Assembly (NCBI GenBank): GCA_946885815.1
Contig: CAMPHE010000067.1
Coordinates: 1 to 8,241 of the forward strand
Source of the DNA: an uncultured Arenimonas sp.
GTDB lineage: Bacteria; Pseudomonadota; Gammaproteobacteria; Xanthomonadales; Xanthomonadaceae
Reading direction: 5' to 3'
Length of the DNA: 8,241 nucleotides
Shown here: one piece after another, positions 1-6,204 of the stretch
How the letters are laid out: the number at the start of each line of letters is the position of its first letter
Numbering within the stretch: the stretch's first letter is position 1
The notes under the pieces: generated by a model
What the model saw: only the letters and a program-made list of their open reading frames with translations
Told to the model about the DNA's origin: nothing
Databases searched by the model: none
Translations under genes and position numbers: made by a program

Positions 1-2
1 CC

Positions 3-548
3 GCCAAGGGCGTCACCTACGAGCTGGTGCCGGTCGACACGGCCAACCCGCCCGAAGACCTGGTCGACCTGAACCCGTACCACTCGGTGCCGACCCTGGT
101 CGACCGCGACCTCGTGCTCTACGCCGCGTCGGTCGTTTCCGAATATCTCGACGAGCGCTACCCGCATCCGCCGCTGATGCCGGTGGATCCGCTCTCGCGC
201 GCGCGGCTGCGGCTGGCGATGCTGCGGCTGGAGCACGACTGGGTGCCGCACGTGCAGGCGATCCAGCACGGCAACAAGGCGCAGGCCGAAGCCGGTCGCA
301 AGCGGCTCAAGGAACTGCTGATCGGGTCGCTGCCGCTGTTCCGCGCGTCCAAGTTCTTCCTGAACCCGGAAATGAGCCTCGCCGACTGCGCCATCGCGCC
401 GATCATCTGGCGCCTGCCGGCGCTGGGCATCGTGCTGCCGAAGGAAGCCAAGGTGATCGAGGACTACGGCATGCGGATCTTCCGCAACCCGGCCTACCTG
501 CGCAGCCTTACGGTCGAGGAGAAGGCGTTGCGCGAGTTGCCGCCGTGA
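3..548 (+). CDS. sspA: Stringent starvation protein A (SspA), 5' end outside the window
   Basis: SspA is a glutathione-S-transferase-fold protein that binds RNA polymerase and modulates transcription in stationary phase and acid stress; it has no known GST activity. The 181 visible residues run in frame from base 3 to the TGA, so about 30 N-terminal residues are missing. Visible family marks are NPYHSVPTLV (the cis-proline segment of the thioredoxin-like domain), LYAASVVSEYLDERYP, and PHPPLMPVDPLSRARLRLAM, the conserved SspA surface segment. The all-helical C-terminal domain follows, with KFFLNPEMSLADCAIAPIIWRLP. Where E. coli SspA has WES after the cis-proline strand, this protein has YAAS, in keeping with loss of glutathione chemistry. 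An internal ATG at 27 is not the true start, because the homology continues upstream of it. The gene overlaps sspB by 4 nt, the usual sspAB operon. Family assignment is firm; function is by homology. Confidence 0.95.
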   Translation, partial: AKGVTYELVPVDTANPPEDLVDLNPYHSVPTLVDRDLVLYAASVVSEYLDERYPHPPLMPVDPLSRARLRLAMLRLEHDWVPHVQAIQHGNKAQAEAGRKRLKELLIGSLPLFRASKFFLNPEMSLADCAIAPIIWRLPALGIVLPKEAKVIEDYGMRIFRNPAYLRSLTVEEKALRELPP

Positions 549-967
549 CGGAACCGGCGGCGCCGGCGATGACGTCGAATCGTCCGTACCTGCTGCGGGC
601 GCTCAACGAGTGGATCTGCGACAACGGCATGACGCCGCACCTGCTGGTCGATGCCGCCTGCGACGGCGTGCAGGTGCCCGCGTCGGCGGTGAAGGATGGA
701 CGCGTCGTGCTCAACATCGCGCCGCGCGCCGTGGCGAAGCTGGTGCTGGACAATCGCCAGGTGCGTTTCATGGCGCGCTTCGGCGGCGTGAGCCAGGCGG
801 TGATCGTGCCGATGCCGGCGGTGCTGGCGATCTACGCGCAGGAAACGGGGCAGGGGATGATGCTGCCCGACGACGGCGCGCAGCTTCCGGACGACTCGCC
901 GGATCCCGATGCCGGCCCGGACGGCGATGCGCCGCCGAAGCGCCCGCATCTGAGGGTGGTGAAGTAG
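545..967 (+). CDS. sspB: ClpXP protease specificity-enhancing factor SspB
   Basis: SspB is the adaptor that delivers ssrA-tagged, ribosome-rescue products to the ClpXP protease. The 140-residue product has the two expected parts. The first is a folded substrate-binding domain (about residues 12-105) with RPYLLRAL, TPHLLVDA, GVQVP, VVLNIAPRAV, VRFMARFGG and VLAIYAQE, all close to E. coli SspB. The second is an acidic, disordered linker rich in D and P, ending in KRPHLRVVK, which matches the ClpX-docking tail of E. coli SspB (ending LRVVK). The start is uncertain. The GTG at 545 overlaps the sspA stop as GTGA and suggests translational coupling. An in-frame ATG at 569 would remove eight poorly conserved residues; neither has a strong Shine-Dalgarno at ideal spacing. 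The linker is shorter than in E. coli (165 residues in total there). Confidence 0.95.
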   Translation: MTEPAAPAMTSNRPYLLRALNEWICDNGMTPHLLVDAACDGVQVPASAVKDGRVVLNIAPRAVAKLVLDNRQVRFMARFGGVSQAVIVPMPAVLAIYAQETGQGMMLPDDGAQLPDDSPDPDAGPDGDAPPKRPHLRVVK

Positions 968-968
968 C

Positions 969-1286
969 TCAGTCGGGCGTGGTGGGCGGCATCGGCCCGG
1001 CCACCGCCTGCACCCGGACACCGTGCAGCACGATGCGCCCGGCGTGGCGGTCTTCGCCGCCGGTGGAATATTCGAAGCCGTAATGCCGCTCGACACCGAG
1101 CAGGCCACCCGGCCCGCGCCGCAGGCGCATCGCCAGCAGGTGCACGCTCTGGTCCAGCCACTGCACGCCGGCGCGGTCGCAGGCACGGCGTCCGACCAGC
1201 GTCGCCGTCTCCGCGGCGCGCCGACCGGCGAACCAGAACACCACCACCGCGAGCGCGGCGATCATCATCAGGAATTCGGCGAGCAT
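969..1286 (-). CDS. Small single-pass membrane protein, DUF3301 family
   Basis: This 105-residue protein of unknown function has one N-terminal membrane segment (about residues 2-20, EFLMMIAALAVVVFWFAG), probably with the rest in the cytoplasm. The soluble part carries C36, the LDQSV stretch at 44-48, a basic strand MRLRR, and a block (67-89) beginning RHYGFEYSTGGEDR. I recognise this as the DUF3301 pattern of short gammaproteobacterial proteins, in which Cys, LDQ and R-Y-FE-S residues are conserved. I chose the ATG at 1286 because it begins the hydrophobic segment. The open frame continues upstream to 1958 but only as antisense to the FHA gene. No good ribosome site is visible. It is convergent with sspB, with a single base between the two stop codons. 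Domain name is from recall; no function is inferred. Confidence 0.8.
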   Translation of the reverse strand: MLAEFLMMIAALAVVVFWFAGRRAAETATLVGRRACDRAGVQWLDQSVHLLAMRLRRGPGGLLGVERHYGFEYSTGGEDRHAGRIVLHGVRVQAVAGPMPPTTPD

Positions 1287-1410
1287 GGACGCATCGTGGG
1301 GTCGCGCGGTGCGGCTCGCAAGCCGACCCCCTGCCGGCGCTGCGGCCGCATGGCTAAGATAGGCGCCGCCCCCCGTCCGGACGGGCTCGCCATTTCGCAG
1401 GAGAGCGGAG
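1287..1410. promoter_or_regulatory. Divergent intergenic region with candidate promoter for the FHA gene
   Basis: This 124-bp spacer separates the divergent DUF3301 and FHA genes. A -10-like TAAGAT lies at 1355-1360 on the plus strand; no convincing -35 sits 16-18 nt upstream of it. AGGAGA at 1399-1404, 6 nt before the ATG at 1411, is a clear Shine-Dalgarno that fixes the FHA start. An inverted repeat (GGGGTCG at 1298-1304, CGACCCC at 1324-1330) encloses a smaller hairpin, CGGCT/AGCCG around CGCA (1312-1325). It could be an operator or a leader structure, or chance in GC-rich DNA. No promoter for the minus-strand gene stands out. Confidence 0.35.
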
Positions 1411-2205
1411 ATGAAACTGGTTTTCCCGAACGGCGAGCATCCGCAGGCCCTGCTCGGGCACGGCGCGAACCGCATCGGCAGCGCGCCGGACGGCGCCATC
1501 GTGCTGGCCGGGCCGGACGTCGCGCCGCGGCACTGCGTGATCCACGTCACCGGCACCGGCGCGAACCTGCAGGTTCCCGAAGACGGCGGCGCGGTCACGG
1601 TCAACGGCCGCCCGGTGGTCGACATCATGGCGCTGCGCGCCGGTGACCAGATCACGTTCGGGCCGGTCGCGGCGAAGTTCGTCGTCGTCGAGGCGGCACG
1701 GGGCGTGGCCTCCGACAGCGGTCCCGAGGAAGACAGCGGCGCGACCCGCGTGCGCCTCGCCGTGCCCAAGTACGTGCTGCGCGGCGTGTCCGGCGCGGTG
1801 TTCGGCAAGGTGTTTCCGGTGAGCGGGCCGACGGCGATCGGCCGTGCGCCCGAATGCGACATCTCCGTGCAGGGCGACGAGATCTCGCGGCGCCACGCGC
1901 TGGTGAAGCCGACGCCCGACGGGCTGTCGGTGGAGGATCTCGGCTCGTCGAACGGCACCTACGTCAACGGCAAGCGCGTGCAGCAGGCGTTCCTCGCCGC
2001 CGGCGACGAGCTCAAGCTCGACACGGTGCGCTTCATCGTCGTCGCGCCGGGCATGGAGATGGCGCAGCAGACCGCGCGCATGACGAAACCGGAAGCGGCG
2101 CGGGTACCGGGTGCGCCCGCGTCGGGGACCAGCAAATGGGTGCCGATCATGCTCGCGGCGGCGGCGCTGGTGATGATCGTCGTGATGATCGTGCGCGGCG
2201 GCTGA
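1411..2205 (+). CDS. Tail-anchored protein with two FHA domains
   Basis: The 264-residue product has two forkhead-associated domains, which normally bind phosphothreonine peptides, and a C-terminal membrane anchor. The second domain (about 120-212) is canonical: IGRAPECDI with Arg145, SRRHA at 159-163, and DLGSSNGTYVNG at 176-187. The first (about 1-95) has the outline, with IGSAPDGAIVL, PRHCVIHV and VTVNGRPV. However, Ser replaces the Arg of GR, Pro stands at the Ser of the SxxH motif, and the SSNGT loop is reduced to VTVNG, so it probably no longer binds phosphopeptide. A Pro/Ala-rich linker leads to a hydrophobic segment at 243-261, followed by VRGG. With no signal peptide, the FHA domains would face the cytoplasm. 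A good Shine-Dalgarno, AGGAGA, lies 6 nt upstream. No kinase, phosphatase or type VI secretion gene adjoins it, so partners are unknown. Domain calls are firm; the role is not known. Confidence 0.9.
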   Translation: MKLVFPNGEHPQALLGHGANRIGSAPDGAIVLAGPDVAPRHCVIHVTGTGANLQVPEDGGAVTVNGRPVVDIMALRAGDQITFGPVAAKFVVVEAARGVASDSGPEEDSGATRVRLAVPKYVLRGVSGAVFGKVFPVSGPTAIGRAPECDISVQGDEISRRHALVKPTPDGLSVEDLGSSNGTYVNGKRVQQAFLAAGDELKLDTVRFIVVAPGMEMAQQTARMTKPEAARVPGAPASGTSKWVPIMLAAAALVMIVVMIVRGG

Positions 2206-2212
2206 GCCGCGC
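2193..2212. terminator. GC hairpin between the convergent FHA and nadC genes
   Basis: GCGCGGC at 2193-2199 pairs perfectly with GCCGCGC at 2206-2212 around a 6-nt loop that includes the FHA stop codon. Its position, with nadC ending 16 nt beyond the FHA stop, would suit termination. There is no T-tract on either side, so an intrinsic terminator is only a weak guess, and chance hairpins are common at this GC content. Confidence 0.25.
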
Positions 2213-2221
2213 GGACATCGT

Positions 2222-3076
2222 TCAGGCCGGCGGCGTACCGAGGCGCAGCGACAGGTCCAGCGCGTGCACGTGCTTGGTGAGCGCGCCGATCGACACGTAG
2301 TCGACGCCGGTCGCGCCGATCGCCGGGAGCCGTTCGAGCGTCACGCCACCCGATACTTCGAGCGGCGTCTTCCCGTCCGCGCGGCGCACCGCCTCGCGCA
2401 GGTCGGCCTCGCTGAAATCGTCGACCAGGATGCGTTCGCATCCCGTGGCGAGCGCCTCGTCGAGTTCGCCGAGTGTTTCGACCTCGATCACCAGCGGCAG
2501 CTCGGGATGGCGCGCCTTCGCCGCCGCGGCCGCCGCGGCGATCGACCCCGCCGCGTGGATGTGGTTTTCCTTCAGCATCACCGCGTCGTACAGCCCCATG
2601 CGGTGATTGCAGCCACCGCCGGCGCGCACCGCGTATTTCTGCGCGTGGCGCAGGCCGGGCAGCGTCTTGCGGGTATCGAGCACACGCGTGCGCGTGCCGG
2701 CCAGCGCCGCGACGTGTTCGGCGGTGCGCGTCGCGGTGGCCGACAGCGTCTGCAGGAAATTCAGTGCCGGCCGCTCGGCGCTGACCAGCGCGCGCGTGCG
2801 GCCGGCGATCACCACGAGCACGGTGCCGGGCGACACCGCGTCGCCTTCCGCGACGCGCCAGTCGAGGCGCACGTCCGGATCGAGGCGACGGAAGCACGCG
2901 TCGAACCAGGGACGGCCGGCGATGACGCCGGATTCCTTCGCGACGACCCACGCCTGTGCGGGCACGTCGGGGAGCAGTTCGGCGGTGGCGTCGCCCGGGC
3001 CGAGGTCCTCGGCGAGCGCGCCGTCGACATCGGCTTCGACGATCGCGGAAAGCGGCGGCGCCAGCCCGGCGCCCAT
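2222..3076 (-). CDS. nadC: Nicotinate-nucleotide pyrophosphorylase (quinolinate phosphoribosyltransferase)
   Basis: NadC condenses quinolinate with PRPP to give nicotinate mononucleotide, CO2 and pyrophosphate in de novo NAD synthesis. The 284-residue product is near the usual family length. Landmarks in order are EDLGPGD (23-29), AKESGVIAG (46-54), ERPALNFLQTLSATAT (101-116), DTRKT (134-138), the substrate-binding RAGGGCNHRMGLYD (151-164), MLKENHI (167-173), EVET (198-201), ILVDDFS (216-222) and DYVSIGALTKHV (259-270). Most NadC proteins I recall read LLDNF where this one has LVDDF; the catalytic-site Asp (D219) is kept, and the next residue is Asp instead of Asn. The ATG at 3076 is chosen because it overlaps the stop of the upstream Trm112-like gene as TGATG. 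A second ATG, 21 nt earlier at 3097, is possible. The longer open frame to 3316 reads through that neighbour and is rejected. Convergent with the FHA gene. Confidence 0.96.
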   Translation of the reverse strand: MGAGLAPPLSAIVEADVDGALAEDLGPGDATAELLPDVPAQAWVVAKESGVIAGRPWFDACFRRLDPDVRLDWRVAEGDAVSPGTVLVVIAGRTRALVSAERPALNFLQTLSATATRTAEHVAALAGTRTRVLDTRKTLPGLRHAQKYAVRAGGGCNHRMGLYDAVMLKENHIHAAGSIAAAAAAAKARHPELPLVIEVETLGELDEALATGCERILVDDFSEADLREAVRRADGKTPLEVSGGVTLERLPAIGATGVDYVSIGALTKHVHALDLSLRLGTPPA

Positions 3077-3342
3077 CAGCGCGGCAGGTCGGGCCATTGG
3101 CTCGTCGCGAGCGCTTCGTCGGCGAGCAGGACCGGGATGCCGTCGTCGATGCGATAGACGGTGCGGCGGTCCCGCGTGATCAGGCCGGCGGTGAGCGGCG
3201 CCGACTGGGCGCTGCCGTCGGCGCGCCGGATCGCGCCGTCGCCGATGCCGGCGTTGATCGTCGCCAGGTCGCGGTCGTCGAGCAGCGCCAGCGGTTGCCG
3301 GGTGGTCGGACAGCACAGGATGTCGAGGAGTTTGCGGTCCAT
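3076..3342 (-). CDS. Trm112-like family protein without the usual zinc-site cysteines
   Basis: This 88-residue protein begins MDRKLLDILCCP and ends its fold with VYRIDDGIPVLLADEA, the two hallmark ends of Trm112/YcaR proteins. Trm112 proteins are small partners that activate methyltransferases; the bacterial members are little studied. A typical member of about 60 residues carries a CPxC zinc site near the start and another Cys pair further on. Here the start reads CCPTTRQPL, so only C10 and C11 remain and the other ligands are absent. A middle section of about 25 extra residues (roughly 22-55, including AGIGDGAIRRADGS) lengthens it. I recall xanthomonad members with this form, so it is probably a lineage variant, not decay. 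It lies directly upstream of nadC with overlapping TGATG and is presumably co-transcribed with it. No functional link to NAD synthesis is known to me. Confidence 0.85.
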   Translation of the reverse strand: MDRKLLDILCCPTTRQPLALLDDRDLATINAGIGDGAIRRADGSAQSAPLTAGLITRDRRTVYRIDDGIPVLLADEALATSQWPDLPR

Positions 3343-3404
3343 GCGGCCGGGTGTCCCGAAGGGAGATCGGGGTCTAGAATAGCCTTTTGCCGAAGCCGCC
3401 CGCC
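3343..3404. promoter_or_regulatory. Divergent promoter region between the Trm112-like gene and purE
   Basis: This 62-bp spacer must hold the promoters of two operons. On the plus strand TAGAAT (3375-3380) differs from the TATAAT -10 consensus at one base, and would place transcription start about 15-20 nt before the purE ATG. The sequence 17 nt further up (TGTCCC, 3352-3357) is a poor -35. On the minus strand TATTCT (3382-3377) is a possible overlapping -10. No PurR-like operator is evident. A clear Shine-Dalgarno before purE is also lacking. Confidence 0.4.
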
Positions 3405-3911
3405 ATGAACCAACGCGCCGCCACCCCGCTCGTCGGAGTCGTCATGGGGTCCCGTTCCGACTGGGAAACGCTGCAGCACGCGGTGGCGAAACTCGACCTG
3501 TTCGGCATCGCCAGCGAAGTGCGCGTGGTGTCGGCGCATCGCACGCCCGACCTGCTCGTCGAGTACGCGCGCGATGCCGGCGGCCGCGGGCTGCGCGCGA
3601 TCATCGCCGGCGCGGGCGGGGCGGCGCACCTTCCGGGGATGCTGGCGGCGATGACGCCGGTCCCGGTGCTCGGCGTGCCGGTGCAGAGCAAGGCGCTCAA
3701 CGGCCTCGATTCACTGCTGTCGATCGTGCAGATGCCCGCGGGCGTGCCGGTGGCGACGTTCGCCATCGGTGCGGCCGGCGCCGCCAATGCCGGGCTGTTC
3801 GCCGCGGCGATGCTCGCGGCGGACGACGACGCGATCCGCGACGCGCTGGAGCGGTTCCGCGCGAAGCAGACCGCCGACGTGCTCGCGCATCCGGATCCGC
3901 GCCTGCCGTGA
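3405..3911 (+). CDS. purE: N5-carboxyaminoimidazole ribonucleotide mutase, class I PurE
   Basis: PurE moves the carboxyl group of N5-CAIR to give CAIR in purine biosynthesis, acting right after PurK, the class I route of most bacteria. The 168-residue product matches the family's usual length and motifs. These are GSRSDW (15-20), which binds the nucleotide phosphate; SAHRTP (43-48) with the catalytic His45; [13 protein letters not shown] (67-79); [20 protein letters not shown] (88-107); [21 protein letters not shown] (109-129, the C-terminal conserved block); and DPRLP at the end, also seen in E. coli as DPR. The ATG at 3405 starts just before the first strand. An in-frame TTG at 3387 would add only six residues and is less likely. 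Its stop overlaps the purK start, so the two are probably translated together. Confidence 0.97.
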   Translation: MNQRAATPLVGVVMGSRSDWETLQHAVAKLDLFGIASEVRVVSAHRTPDLLVEYARDAGGRGLRAIIAGAGGAAHLPGMLAAMTPVPVLGVPVQSKALNGLDSLLSIVQMPAGVPVATFAIGAAGAANAGLFAAAMLAADDDAIRDALERFRAKQTADVLAHPDPRLP

Positions 3912-5065
3912 CCACCGTCGGCATCCTCGGCGGCGGGCAACTGGCCCGCATGCTGGCGCTGGCGGGCGCGCCGCTCGGCCTGCGCTTCCTGGTGCTCGAT
4001 TCCACCGCCGATGCCTGCGCGGCGCAGTTCGCGCCGCTGCTGCGCGCCGATTACCGCGATGCGGCCGCGCTCGCCGAATTCGCGTCGCGCGTCGATGTCG
4101 CGACCTTCGATTTCGAGAACGTGCCGGCCGAAAGCGCGCAGTGGCTGGCCGATCGGGTGCCGGTGTTCCCGAACCCGCGCGCGCTCGCCGTCGCGCAGGA
4201 CCGGCTGGCGGAAAAGACCCTGTTCCGCGAGGTCGGCATCGCGGTGCCCGGTTTCGAACCCGTCGCCGACCGCGCCGGGTTCGACGCCGCGATCGCGCGG
4301 ATCGGCACTCCCAGCATCCTAAAGACGCGCCGCCTCGGTTACGACGGGAAGGGCCAGTTCCGCTTGCGGACGCTCGCCGATGCCGATGCGGCGTGGGACG
4401 CGCTCGGCGCGCAGGCGGGCACCGTCGGGCTGATCCTGGAGGCGTTCGTGCCGTTCGAACGCGAACTGTCGGTGGTCGCCGTGCGCGGCCGCGACGGCGA
4501 ACTGCGCGCGTGGCCGCTGACCGAGAACTGGCACGAGCACGGCATCCTCGCGGCGAGCCTCGCGCCGGCGCGCGTGGAGGCGTCGCTGCAGGCACGCGCG
4601 CTCGACGCGGCGCGGCGGGTCGCCGAGGCGCTGGACTACGTCGGCGTGTTCGCGCTGGAACTGTTCCTGCGCGATGGCGAACTGGTCGCGAACGAGATGG
4701 CGCCGCGCGTGCACAACTCCGGCCACTGGACGATCGAGGGAGCGCGCACGTCGCAGTTCCAGAACCATCTGCGCGCGGTGCTCGGCCTGCCGCTCGGCGA
4801 CACCGCGGCGGTCGGCCACAGCGCGATGCTCAACTGGATCGGCGCGATGCCCGACGCCGCGCCCGTACTGCGGGAAGCCGGCGGCTACTGGCACGACTAC
4901 GGCAAATCGCCGCGCGACGGCCGCAAGGTGGGGCACGCGACGCTCCGGGCCGACAGTGCGGCGGCGCTCGCCGAGGCGTTGCAGCGCACCGGTGATGCGC
5001 TCGGGCGCGAAGCGCAGGTGGCCCCGGTGATCGCAAGGCTCCGCGAGCACCACGCCCCCCTGTAG
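3908..5065 (+). CDS. purK: N5-carboxyaminoimidazole ribonucleotide synthetase PurK
   Basis: PurK uses ATP and bicarbonate to carboxylate AIR to N5-CAIR, the substrate of PurE. The 385-residue ATP-grasp protein shows the N-terminal nucleotide fold with [12 protein letters not shown] (5-16), FDFENVP (67-73) and [18 protein letters not shown] (89-106). The ATP-grasp core has [12 protein letters not shown] (139-150) and [12 protein letters not shown] (178-189), with [18 protein letters not shown] (262-279) at the metal and substrate site, followed by [17 protein letters not shown]. The C-terminal lid includes [15 protein letters not shown]. It starts with GTG at 3908 overlapping the purE stop as GTGA, typical of coupled translation. 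The TAG stop (5063-5065) lies inside the left arm of a large palindrome, so the last bases of the gene are shared with that repeat. Length and motifs are normal for the family. Confidence 0.97.
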   Translation: MTTVGILGGGQLARMLALAGAPLGLRFLVLDSTADACAAQFAPLLRADYRDAAALAEFASRVDVATFDFENVPAESAQWLADRVPVFPNPRALAVAQDRLAEKTLFREVGIAVPGFEPVADRAGFDAAIARIGTPSILKTRRLGYDGKGQFRLRTLADADAAWDALGAQAGTVGLILEAFVPFERELSVVAVRGRDGELRAWPLTENWHEHGILAASLAPARVEASLQARALDAARRVAEALDYVGVFALELFLRDGELVANEMAPRVHNSGHWTIEGARTSQFQNHLRAVLGLPLGDTAAVGHSAMLNWIGAMPDAAPVLREAGGYWHDYGKSPRDGRKVGHATLRADSAAALAEALQRTGDALGREAQVAPVIARLREHHAPL

Positions 5066-5127
5066 GAGCGGCTTCAGCCGCGACCGGTTCGCACCCCGGG
5101 GCCGCGCGCGGCTGAAGCCGCTCCTAC
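5062..5127. repeat. REP-like palindrome spanning the purK and ABC-ATPase stop codons
   Basis: Bases 5062-5082 are a perfect 21-bp inverted repeat of 5107-5127, separated by 24 nt. Each arm is itself a small hairpin: GCGGCT-TC-AGCCGC on the left and GCGGCT-GA-AGCCGC on the right. The outer end, GTAGGAGCGG, is the start of a repeat family I recall as abundant between genes in xanthomonads and pseudomonads. Both arms carry a TAG in outward symmetry, used as the stop of purK (5063-5065) and of the minus-strand ATPase gene (5126-5124). It probably acts as a bidirectional 3' end or mRNA-stabilising stem. There is no T-tract for classic intrinsic termination. The structure is certain; membership of a dispersed family is from recall. 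Confidence 0.85.
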
Positions 5128-6185
5128 CGTGCGGCGGGGTCTTCGGCGTCGAAGACGACGACGTGGGCGAGATCGGGGCGCACGCGGACCTTGTCGCCCG
5201 GGCGTCGCTGCTGGTGGCTCGGGAACAGCGCGCCCAGCGTCGTGCCGTCGGCGAGCCGCAGCGAATGCAGCGATTCGGAACCGCGGAACGCGACGGAGGC
5301 GACTTCGGCGTCGATGCCGTCACCGTCGTCGGCCGGCACCAGGTCGTCGGGTCGCAACAGCACGCGCACGTCGCTGCCGACCGGCTGCGTCATCGGCCCC
5401 GACACGGTGAGCTCGCCGAGTACCGTGGCGATGCGACCGCCCGCCAGCACGCGCGCCGGCAGCAGCCGCCCTTCGCCGACGACCGCGGCGACGAACGGCG
5501 TCGCCGGCCGGTGGTAGAGCTCGAAGCCGGGCGCCCATTGCAGCAGCCGGCCGGCGCGCATCACGCCGACGGTGTCGGCGAAGGCGAACGCCTCTTCCTG
5601 GTCGTGCGTGACCAGCACTGCGGCGATGCCGAGCTGTTTCAGCAGCGCGCGCAGTTCTTCCCGCAGGCGCACGCGCAGGTCGGCGTCGAGGCTCGCGAAC
5701 GGCTCGTCGAGCAGCAGCAGGTCGGGCCGCGGCGCGAGTGATCGCGCGAGCGCGACGCGCTGTTGCTGGCCCCCGGAGAGTTCGTGCGGCCAGCGGCCGG
5801 CGAGGTCGCCGAGGCCGAGCATCGCCAGCGTGTCGGCGCAGCGCGCCCGCGCGTCCCCGGCCGCGAGCCGGTGCAGGCCGAACATCACGTTGTCGGCGAC
5901 GGTGAGGTGCGGGAACAGCGCGAGGTCCTGGAACACGAAGCCGAGCCCGCGCTTCTCGGGCGGCAACGGTCGCGCGTCGATGCCGCGCAGCCGCAGCGAA
6001 CCGGCATCGGGCGTGTGGAAGCCGGCGATCGCGCGCAGCAGTGTCGTCTTGCCGCAGCCGCTGGGGCCGAGCAGGCAGCCCAGCTCGCCCTCGCGCAGCT
6101 GCAGGTCGACGTCGACCACCGCGGCACGGCTGCCGTAGGAGCAGCCGAGCCGGTGCAGTTCGAGCAGCGGGCCGATCGACGTCAT
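5124..6185 (-). CDS. ABC transporter ATP-binding protein, FbpC-like (probable ferric iron import)
   Basis: This 353-residue ATPase would power an ABC importer from the inner face of the membrane. All nucleotide-site motifs are intact: Walker A GPSGCGKT (40-47), Q-loop Gln86 in VFQDLALFPHLT, signature LSGGQQQR (136-143), Walker B LLLLDEP (156-162), D-loop SLD (165-167) and H-loop His194 in VTHDQEEA. A C-terminal TOBE-type regulatory domain (about 235-345) begins GEGRLLPARV, resembling GEGIVFPA in Neisseria FbpC, and includes VRVLLRPDDL. The best guess is ferric iron; other substrates of the same ATPase group (sulfate, thiosulfate, phosphonate or putrescine) cannot be excluded. No permease or binding-protein gene is next to it. 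It begins 19 nt after the sodB stop, with a weak GGGA before the ATG, and is probably co-transcribed with sodB. Its TAG stop lies in the palindrome shared with purK. Confidence 0.88.
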   Translation of the reverse strand: MTSIGPLLELHRLGCSYGSRAAVVDVDLQLREGELGCLLGPSGCGKTTLLRAIAGFHTPDAGSLRLRGIDARPLPPEKRGLGFVFQDLALFPHLTVADNVMFGLHRLAAGDARARCADTLAMLGLGDLAGRWPHELSGGQQQRVALARSLAPRPDLLLLDEPFASLDADLRVRLREELRALLKQLGIAAVLVTHDQEEAFAFADTVGVMRAGRLLQWAPGFELYHRPATPFVAAVVGEGRLLPARVLAGGRIATVLGELTVSGPMTQPVGSDVRVLLRPDDLVPADDGDGIDAEVASVAFRGSESLHSLRLADGTTLGALFPSHQQRRPGDKVRVRPDLAHVVVFDAEDPAAR

Positions 6186-6204
6186 CGAAGTCCCGCGCGG
6201 CGCG

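Noticed and set aside
969..1958. A 329-residue minus-strand open frame
   Set aside because: Only its last 105 residues (from 1286) look like a protein family; the rest is antisense to the well-supported FHA gene and low-complexity in composition.
1959..2951. A 330-residue minus-strand open frame across nadC and the FHA gene
   Set aside because: Arg/Gly/Ala-rich shadow of nadC in another frame, with no motif.
2264..3157. A 297-residue plus-strand open frame opposite nadC
   Set aside because: Antisense shadow typical of GC-rich genes; composition dominated by Arg, Ala and Gly, with no recognisable domain.
2222..3316. A longer nadC beginning at 3316
   Set aside because: The first 80 residues are Arg/Pro-rich out-of-frame sequence over the Trm112-like gene. 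NadC homology starts near the ATG at 3076.
3769..4995. A 408-residue plus-strand open frame over purE and purK
   Set aside because: Out-of-frame reading of two genes with complete conserved motifs; almost entirely Arg/Ala/Gly.
5062..5127. The palindrome as a classical intrinsic terminator or an IS end
   Set aside because: No T-tract follows either arm, and no transposase or target duplication is visible. It fits a REP-like repeat better.
4319..5323. A 334-residue minus-strand open frame opposite purK
   Set aside because: It crosses the palindrome and overlaps both purK and the ATPase gene, with no family resemblance.
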